From: DATFLS01 sp964413425 | GTDB taxonomy: Bacteria; Fidelibacterota; JAANXI01 | Assembly: GCA_964413425.1 (NCBI GenBank) | Contig: CAYPST010000077.1 | Span: forward strand, 1-19,529 | DNA length: 19,529 nt | Direction: 5' to 3' | Shown: positions 14,284 through 19,529 of the stretch, one piece after another | How positions within the stretch are numbered: the first letter of the stretch is position 1 | How the letters are laid out: each line of letters opens with the position of its first letter | Notes under the pieces: model-generated | Database searches by the model: none | What the model was told of the DNA's origin: nothing | What the model saw: only the letters and a program-made list of their open reading frames with translations | Made by a program: the position numbers and the translations under genes

Positions 14284-15810
14284 CTACGACTGCTCCCCGG
14301 GATAATTGGGGCCCAGCAGAATCTTCTCCTTCCGGATGCCCGGTTTTCCATTTACCACCCACGGTTCGCCGCGGATTGACAGGTGCTCAACCATCCGAGC
14401 ACGCCACTTGTTCAGTTCTGCAGAATCCTCATTAACCGAACTGAGATCCCTGGTTTCACCGGGGTCTTCTTCCAGGTAAAACAACTGCTCCTTACCTCTG
14501 CAGGCATGCCAGATATACTTCCACTGCCCATCGGTCAGAGCATTCCAGGTATTCTCATCGAAATAGGTGGTGGCATGTTCAATATCGATATACTCCCGCC
14601 AGTCCTGCGTGTCACCACGTATGAGTTCCAGCAGTGAGGATCCTTCCACGCTTTCCGGTATGGCAAGATCTGCCGCTTCCAGAAAAGTCGGTGCGATATC
14701 CCGGAGTTCCACCGGCTGGCGCAGATGCTGTCCGCGCGGCGCCTCCTGCGTGGACTCCGGCCACCGGATGATCATGGGAATGCGCGCAGAACCTTCATAG
14801 GCATAGGTTTTTCGCCAGAGATGGTGATCTCCCAGCATATCGCCGTGATCTGCCGTGAACAGAACAAGGGTATTTTCCAGCAACCCGCGGCTCTCCAGGG
14901 CGTTCAGAATCCGGCCGAACTGGTAATCGATGAAAGAAACCGAACCGTAATATCCCTGCCGGGATCGCCGGATTTGCTCGGGCCCCAGATTCCCGCGGGC
15001 GAGCGTGTACGGTTTCTGGTCGGTGAAATCGCCGTACCATTCCTCTGACCACGCACCCACATGGGCGTCCGGCATTTCCCTGTCGTTGTAGATATCCCAG
15101 AAGCGCTGCGGTGGATCATACGGGCTGTGGGGCCGCTCGAAAGATACTTTCAACATGAACGGCGCTGACTTATTATACGAGTTGAGAAAACGCACCGCCG
15201 TCTCGCCTATCCAATGGGTGGGATGATACTCTTCGGGAAGAACGTATGGCTTGGCCCGGTAGGAGTTCCATCCGAGGCCGGTGGCGTCCGGATCCACCAG
15301 GGGCTCCACTGACCAGAGCCAGGACCGGTAATCGCTGCGAAAATCGATGGACTGCTCGCGCCCCGACTCATCCAGGAGTATCTTCCGGTATCCGTGAGGC
15401 TGTCGCTGCGGATGAAAGTGATTCTTGCCGATGGCTGCGGTGTAATATCCTGCCTCGTGCAGCGTCTTTGGAAATTCAAAGGGATATTCTTCAGCCACCT
15501 GATAATATCCAAGCATACCGTGTCCCCAGGGAGATTGTCCGGTCAAAATAGATGCGCGAGCCGGCGTACAGGAGGGCAATGAGGTATACGCACTGTGAAA
15601 TATTGCACCTTCCGCAGCGAGTTGATCCATGTTGGGCGTATGAATGACCGGATTGCCGTCCGCCCCCACACAGTCAGCCCGGTGCTGATCGGTTATGAGA
15701 AACAGGATATTCGGCCTGCGTGATTCACTCTGCCGGCTGCGGCCCCACCCCGGGAACACCAGCGCAGCACTCCCGATACCGGTGATTTTTAAAAACGTAC
15801 GTCGCTTCAT
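14284..15810 (-). CDS. Tat-exported arylsulfatase-type sulfatase
   Basis: This 508-residue enzyme of the type I sulfatase family begins with a twin-arginine signal (KRRTFLKITGIGSAAL). The C-x-P-x-R signature is present as SCTPAR with Cys81, which a formylglycine-generating enzyme must convert before activity. Metal ligands fit NILFLITDQHRADC (Asp41, Gln42) and FTADHGDMLGDH (Asp321, His322). GKNHFH (129-134) and the C-terminal QWKYIWH segment are typical of the family. It removes sulfate esters from polysaccharides or small sulfated compounds in the periplasm. AAGGAG lies about 10 nt before the ATG. No maturation enzyme is in this window. It is divergent from the DUF1080 lipoprotein across a spacer with operator-like palindromes, which suggests co-regulation in glycan catabolism. 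Confidence 0.94.
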   Translation of the reverse strand: MKRRTFLKITGIGSAALVFPGWGRSRQSESRRPNILFLITDQHRADCVGADGNPVIHTPNMDQLAAEGAIFHSAYTSLPSCTPARASILTGQSPWGHGMLGYYQVAEEYPFEFPKTLHEAGYYTAAIGKNHFHPQRQPHGYRKILLDESGREQSIDFRSDYRSWLWSVEPLVDPDATGLGWNSYRAKPYVLPEEYHPTHWIGETAVRFLNSYNKSAPFMLKVSFERPHSPYDPPQRFWDIYNDREMPDAHVGAWSEEWYGDFTDQKPYTLARGNLGPEQIRRSRQGYYGSVSFIDYQFGRILNALESRGLLENTLVLFTADHGDMLGDHHLWRKTYAYEGSARIPMIIRWPESTQEAPRGQHLRQPVELRDIAPTFLEAADLAIPESVEGSSLLELIRGDTQDWREYIDIEHATTYFDENTWNALTDGQWKYIWHACRGKEQLFYLEEDPGETRDLSSVNEDSAELNKWRARMVEHLSIRGEPWVVNGKPGIRKEKILLGPNYPGEQS

Positions 15811-15932
15811 AAGAACAGACTCCTTCCCTCCCTCATGTTCTGTATATTATTATCTATGATATAATTTGCCCCGGTCGAACCGTTCGTTGCGCCTATGGAA
15901 AACCGGACCACATCTGTTTCCGGTGATAATTA

Positions 15933-15969
15933 TGATACCGAAACGGTATCAGTGCAGAGATCTGATACC
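15933..15969. promoter_or_regulatory. Operator-like array of GATACC half-sites
   Basis: TGATACCG-AAA-CGGTATCA (15933-15951) is a perfect palindrome with 8-bp arms. A third half-site, CTGATACC (15962-15969), forms a second perfect inverted pair with GGTATCAG (15945-15952) across 9 bp. The array lies between the divergent sulfatase and DUF1080 genes, 123 bp and 177 bp from their starts. This is what a dimeric or cooperative regulator controlling both genes would need. The regulator is not identifiable here. The remainder of 15811-16145 is A+T-rich with no gene. Confidence 0.55.
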
Positions 15970-16145
15970 TGTTGAATTCTCCCTCCACAAGTTTACATTG
16001 AATTCCTCACGTTCTCAACTATCTACTGGTACATGCAAAAACGTCTTTTGTTGGACCTCCGGAGTTGCTTATCTTTGAGTAATTCTATGGAATAACAGGA
16101 TTCGTCGTACTTCAGAAATAAATACTAACACAACGGGTGAGAGAC

Positions 16146-16922
16146 ATGAAGCGACTGACTGCTGTATTACTGAGTTTGCCCTTTTTTCTGATGCTAGCGG
16201 CCTGTTTATCGGATTCCGACTCCAATATGCCCAGTGATGAGGAGCTGTCGGGACCGGAGTGGCAGCCGTTGTTCAACGGAGAGGACCTGAGTGGTTGGGC
16301 TGTGAAAGCCGACGGTGCGGACGCCGTATGGTCGGTAAAGAATGGAGTGATTGACTGCGATCCGCGCATTCAACCCTCAGGTGATAAGAGCCTCTGGAGC
16401 GACCAGGAATTCGGCGACTTCCAGCTCTATGTTGAGTGGCGCATCAAGGAAACCAAAGGCGAATACATGATGCCAACCATTCTGCCGGACGGCACCTACG
16501 AGAGAGACGAAAACGGAGAAGTGATCGAAACTCCCCGGCCGAATGCTGATTCCGGGATCTATCTCCGGGGATCCTCGAAAGCTCAGGTGAATATCTGGTG
16601 CTGGCCGATTGGTTCCGGTGAAGTGTACGGATACCGGACAGACGAATCCATGCCGGCAGACGTCCGCGCCGGGGTGACGCCGGATGTCAACGCCGATAAT
16701 CCGGTGGGCGAATGGAATAAATTCCTCATCACCATGGAAGGTGAGGAGCTGACCGTAGTACTCAACGGGCAAACGGTGATCGAAAGCGTTCCCCTTCCGG
16801 GTGTGCCGGAATCAGGCCCTCTCGCCCTCCAGCATCACGGCGGATATAACGAAGAAACCGGTGAGTGGAGCCCGGCCTCCAGCCTGGTCCAGTTCCGGGA
16901 TATCTATGTGAAGGAGCTGTAA
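16146..16922 (+). CDS. DUF1080 (3-keto-disaccharide hydrolase-like) lipoprotein
   Basis: The protein has 258 residues from the ATG at 16146. The GTG three codons earlier would spoil the signal and is less likely. The lipoprotein signal ends in LAAC with Cys20. The rest is the DUF1080/3-keto-disaccharide hydrolase beta-sandwich, recognised by WQPLFNGEDLSGW near the start, the NADSGIYLRG core motif and the closing GPLALQHHGG and VQFRDIYVKEL. Some members cleave 3-keto-glycosides after a dehydrogenase oxidises the sugar at C3; others are uncharacterised. It should be anchored at the cell surface or in the periplasm. The sulfatase shares its control region, and an exported oxidoreductase-fold protein is nearby, consistent with a small glycan-use locus. 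Confidence 0.9.
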   Translation: MKRLTAVLLSLPFFLMLAACLSDSDSNMPSDEELSGPEWQPLFNGEDLSGWAVKADGADAVWSVKNGVIDCDPRIQPSGDKSLWSDQEFGDFQLYVEWRIKETKGEYMMPTILPDGTYERDENGEVIETPRPNADSGIYLRGSSKAQVNIWCWPIGSGEVYGYRTDESMPADVRAGVTPDVNADNPVGEWNKFLITMEGEELTVVLNGQTVIESVPLPGVPESGPLALQHHGGYNEETGEWSPASSLVQFRDIYVKEL

Positions 16923-16932
16923 ACCTCCCTCA

Positions 16933-17652
16933 TCACCGCCCGAACATACTGACCGGTATCAGACGAATCTCTCCATCCGGAAACTGTTTGGCGGCAAAAA
17001 CAGGACCCCATTCCTTCCGCGGCCGGAGGAGAAACCAGTAAGGTGTGGAGGAAACAGATAACCACTGGATGGTTATCTCCCAGTCTGCATTGAGAGAAAC
17101 CCACGTTTTTGGAGAGTCCGTATGTGGCCGCTTATTGTATATAAACCATTCGCCGCTGGAGGTTACTTCGTAATCCGGATAGTTCTCGTTTACCCAGGTG
17201 AGAAAGGTGTCCTGTTTGCTTCGGGCCACCGGCAGCGAATTTCCCGGAGCGTAATCCACAATCGTTACAGACATCAAAAAGGTATTCGTCTGAGTTCCGT
17301 GAGTACCGCTGAGTTGGAGACTATACCCATTCGTTTCTACGGTACTGTCCGGGCGAATGGAGACCTCGGTGACCTGGCGATCCTCTGTTAATATCCGGTC
17401 ATGTAGCATTCCGTGCAGACCCGAATCCGCCTGCAGGGAAAGCACCAGGGAATCCCCAAACTCCGGTCCCGGGGTCATGTCGAGGAGAAACAGACCACCT
17501 CCGCCGGGATAGCTGATCACTCTGCCGGGTTCAATTTCCAGTGAATACAGCGTATAATTCCTGCCTGGGTCGCTGCCGAATTCCTCCAGGCATCCCTGGG
17601 AAAATACCAGAAGAATGATAAACAGAAACCGGCATCTGACATGATTATTCAT
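16933..17652 (-). CDS. Putative lipoprotein of unknown function
   Basis: I do not recognise this 239-residue protein. It starts with a basic segment and a hydrophobic stretch (FLFIILLVFSQGC), with Cys21 as a plausible but imperfect lipobox. The rest looks like a beta-rich extracellular fold, with patterns such as RVISYPGGGGLFLLDMTPG and ENYPDYEVTSSGEWFIYNKRP, and it ends GEIRLIPVSMFGR. There are no obvious catalytic motifs or repeats. It converges on the DUF1080 gene with only a 10-bp gap, which leaves no room for a separate terminator on either strand. Transcript overlap is therefore likely. A surface-exposed binding or structural role is only a guess. Confidence 0.75.
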   Translation of the reverse strand: MNNHVRCRFLFIILLVFSQGCLEEFGSDPGRNYTLYSLEIEPGRVISYPGGGGLFLLDMTPGPEFGDSLVLSLQADSGLHGMLHDRILTEDRQVTEVSIRPDSTVETNGYSLQLSGTHGTQTNTFLMSVTIVDYAPGNSLPVARSKQDTFLTWVNENYPDYEVTSSGEWFIYNKRPHTDSPKTWVSLNADWEITIQWLSVSSTPYWFLLRPRKEWGPVFAAKQFPDGEIRLIPVSMFGR

Positions 17653-17921
17653 GGCTCTATGCTGTGATCACTTTCCTGATACTGTATAGTTGAGTCAATT
17701 CAGAAAACGCCACGATCGCCAAAGCCGCAAAGGAATGAATGAAACACCGAAACACGCTGAAGAACACTGATAATTTGACACGTGATATTCAACGTTGCCT
17801 CCTGTCTTCTTTTCACTTTTCCCTTTTGCCTTTTTGCATTTGTTCTTTAAACACTCTCATAGTTTAATCAACATACACTCGCCCTGGCTTATCCTTATAT
17901 TACCCTGAATAATTCATAAAA
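17653..17921. other. Spacer upstream of the unknown lipoprotein gene
   Basis: No gene is seen. It should contain the promoter of the lipoprotein gene on the minus strand. 17700-17780 is a degenerate tract (CGCCAAAGCCGCAAAGG and AAACACCGAAACACGC) of the sort found as decayed dispersed repeats between genes. 17800-17850 is pyrimidine-rich. Confidence 0.4.
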
Positions 17922-18214
17922 AATAGCACACAGATGAACACAGAAAAAACGAGCCTGCCCCGATACGTCGGGGATGACCACGGATCGCCTCCCTGCCACG
18001 CCTCCAAAGGATTTCAATGCAGGGGTCGCTGCACCGACGCTGGAGACGGCGGCGTGCCTGGGAAGGACATGGTGACTCCGATGAGCTCAGGCGCCCTCCC
18101 GTGCTCCTCCTGCCCTGCAGGATCGCTCGCGCCCGGGTGGGTGCGGTGCCGGGCGGGTTTCCTCTTTTTTTATCTGTGGTCATCCCTTGTTTCCGCGTGT
18201 ATCAGTGTGCTATT
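17922..18214. repeat. Large palindromic intergenic element (293 bp)
   Basis: The perfect 10-bp terminal inverted repeats are AATAGCACAC (17922-17931) and GTGTGCTATT (18205-18214). The arms continue to match imperfectly inward: each side, read from its end, gives GAT-ACAC-GAAA and then GGGATGACCAC-GAT. The centre is G+C-rich and differs between the arms. This structure resembles a non-autonomous palindromic transposable element or a dispersed repeat of the 'CACAGATGAACACAG' kind. It contains spurious open frames but no transposase. 18215-18361 beyond it has no gene. Confidence 0.65.
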
Positions 18215-18361
18215 CTTTTCTGGTTTATGAATAATCCAGGGTAAATATATCCGGAAACCAAACCCAGGTCTACGGGAAAATCGGCCGGCTATCAGAAAAG
18301 ATATTTTTATCGGGAGGAATCGACCGGTTTCAGCACGCCTGGTATTTGCTTTGCGTCATTC

Positions 18362-19529
18362 TTATCTCAGTACAACCAGCTTCTTCTGCGCCCGGAAATC
18401 GCCTGCGATAATCTGGTAGATATACACACCGGAACTCACCGGTTTTCCCCGGGCATCCCTCCCGTTCCACCGGACTTTATGCCAGCCGGGAGATTGTGTT
18501 CTGTGCACCAGAGTGATGACCGTATGTCCGCGGGCATCATAGATGGTGAGAGTGACCGGGACCCTCTCAATCAATCCGTATCCGATATTGGTGACGGCAT
18601 AAGCGCTGGCAAACGGATTAGGGAAGTTCTGGAACAGGGTGAATGCTTCCGGTTCTCCTCCGGCGAAAGCAGACAACTCCAACGTTGGCGAGATGAGGAA
18701 CCGAAAGGGTCCGTTGGAGGATTGGGTCGTATCCTGTTGATCTGTTGCCTGCACATCCCAGTGGATAGGGGTATTTCTGGGAAATCCGGATTGCACGACG
18801 GACAGCAGAAAACCCGGCTGATCGAGAACAGCGGTGGTATCAAAGGCCAGCGAATCGGTGAGCCGGAAGATATAACGTACAGTATCCCCTTCCACATCCT
18901 CGGTATCTTCCCAGGCGAAGGGCATTTTCAGGGAGGTCGTATTCAGGAATCCATCCGGCGGGCTCTGCAGGGCAAAGGGACGCGGCGGATCGTTCACCGG
19001 GCGAATGTGCACCTGTACGGTATCCGAGACTCTCGATTGCATATCATCGGCGAAAACGACTACCTTACCGGTTCCGTGGGCATCCTGTACCGACACAAGT
19101 TCCAGGAGAGTCCCCTGAATGCGGGCGGAGATACTGTCATTTGTTTCCACGCTGTAGTGAAGCGGGGCGCCCTCGGGATCCGAGAACACCGTATCCAGGT
19201 CGGCCAGGACCAGCGATCCGAAATCCTCGTTCACTGTGGTGTCCGGGATGTGCCGAACCACCACCGGCGGATCATTCGGATCAGCGCTGGTGTTGACGAT
19301 CAGAGAAAAGTTCTGATCCCCGTCCTGCAAGGAACCGTCATGAGTAATAACAACCGTATAGGAATCCGGCTGAGCATCCGAGATATGGACTTGTTCCACA
19401 TTATCCACCTGATTATCTCCCGTGGTCGCGGAGGCAGTGGGTTTGTCCTTGTTCAGTGTCCAGGGATCATAGGGGCTGCCGTCGCTGTCGAAAATTCGCA
19501 TATCCAGATCGTTCACCAGCGCTCTGGCC
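18362..19529 (-). CDS. C-terminal part of a secreted subtilisin-like protease with a FlgD/Por-type tail (partial)
   Basis: The frame runs off the right edge, so the N-terminus and any catalytic domain are missing. The first visible residues (ARALVNDLDMRIFDSDG...PYDPW, then DNVEQVHI, SYTVVITHDG and QNFSLIV) match the jelly-roll module that follows the catalytic domain of many S8 peptidases. Next comes a cadherin or tandem-repeat-like module (NDPPVVVRHIPDTTVNEDFG to VHIRPVNDPP), then a fibronectin-III-like stretch. The last 90 residues are a secretion or anchoring tail (FTLFQNFPNPF...YDARGHTV...WNGRDARGKPVSSGVYIYQI...KKLVVLR), common in FCB-group exported proteins. It is probably an extracellular protease. 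S8 assignment rests on the jelly-roll pattern only. Confidence 0.8.
   Translation of the reverse strand, partial: ARALVNDLDMRIFDSDGSPYDPWTLNKDKPTASATTGDNQVDNVEQVHISDAQPDSYTVVITHDGSLQDGDQNFSLIVNTSADPNDPPVVVRHIPDTTVNEDFGSLVLADLDTVFSDPEGAPLHYSVETNDSISARIQGTLLELVSVQDAHGTGKVVVFADDMQSRVSDTVQVHIRPVNDPPRPFALQSPPDGFLNTTSLKMPFAWEDTEDVEGDTVRYIFRLTDSLAFDTTAVLDQPGFLLSVVQSGFPRNTPIHWDVQATDQQDTTQSSNGPFRFLISPTLELSAFAGGEPEAFTLFQNFPNPFASAYAVTNIGYGLIERVPVTLTIYDARGHTVITLVHRTQSPGWHKVRWNGRDARGKPVSSGVYIYQIIAGDFRAQKKLVVLR

Noticed and set aside
17934..18244. Plus- and minus-strand frames of 75-98 codons
   Set aside because: They lie within the palindromic element 17922-18214 and its edge; Arg/Gly/Ser/Pro-rich products look like chance translation of G+C-rich DNA.

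Overview
The window looks like part of a chromosome from a bacterium of the FCB group (Bacteroidota, Calditrichota, KSB1, Marinimicrobia and relatives). Two features suggest this. The exported protease at the right edge ends in a 'FQNFPNPF ... SGVYIYQI ... KKLVVLR' secretion or anchoring tail, which is common in those phyla. The main-type sigma factor is a short 288-residue RpoD without a long region 1.1. I cannot fix the phylum from this sequence alone. The right-hand two thirds is of intermediate G+C, while 1-2134 is strikingly A+T-rich.

Region 1 (7-8323, all minus strand) is the most interesting part. It looks like an uncharacterised ribosomal-peptide (RiPP or bacteriocin-like) cluster. 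In transcription order it holds: (i) an AAA+ sigma-54-type activator; (ii) an 806-residue fusion of a C39 bacteriocin-peptidase-like domain, whose catalytic Cys and His are replaced, with a GT-A glycosyltransferase carrying a DDD motif; (iii) an ABC-2-type permease and its ATPase, translationally coupled; (iv) two modules in tandem, each made of a promoter block, a precursor peptide gene, a strong hairpin and a small permease gene. Both precursors share the double-glycine leader MREL-T-x-DEMAEIRGG. Their hydrophobic cores differ, but each has one Cys near the start and ends in Cys-Gly-Ser. My working model is a glycosylated (glycocin-like) or disulfide-closed membrane-active peptide pair. The dead C39 domain would bind the leader and present it to the glycosyltransferase, and the ABC proteins would provide export or self-immunity. 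No active leader protease is present, so it must lie left of position 1 or elsewhere.

Region 2 (8324-9595) has no clear gene. It contains palindromes, short hairpins, one doubtful 46-codon reading frame and a 183-bp inverted-repeat element.

Region 3 (9596-12995) has an SMP-30/gluconolactonase-like lipoprotein, a long spacer, the RpoD-type sigma factor and, divergently, an Rrf2 regulator with three Cys.

Region 4 (13266-16922) carries envelope sugar-catabolism functions: an exported aldo/keto reductase, a Tat-exported formylglycine sulfatase converging on it, and a DUF1080 (3-keto-glycoside hydrolase-like) lipoprotein divergent from the sulfatase. An operator-like set of GATACC half-sites lies between the last two.

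Region 5 (16933-19529) has an unrecognised lipoprotein, a non-coding stretch dominated by a 293-bp palindromic element, and the C-terminal part of a secreted subtilisin-like protease that runs off the right edge.
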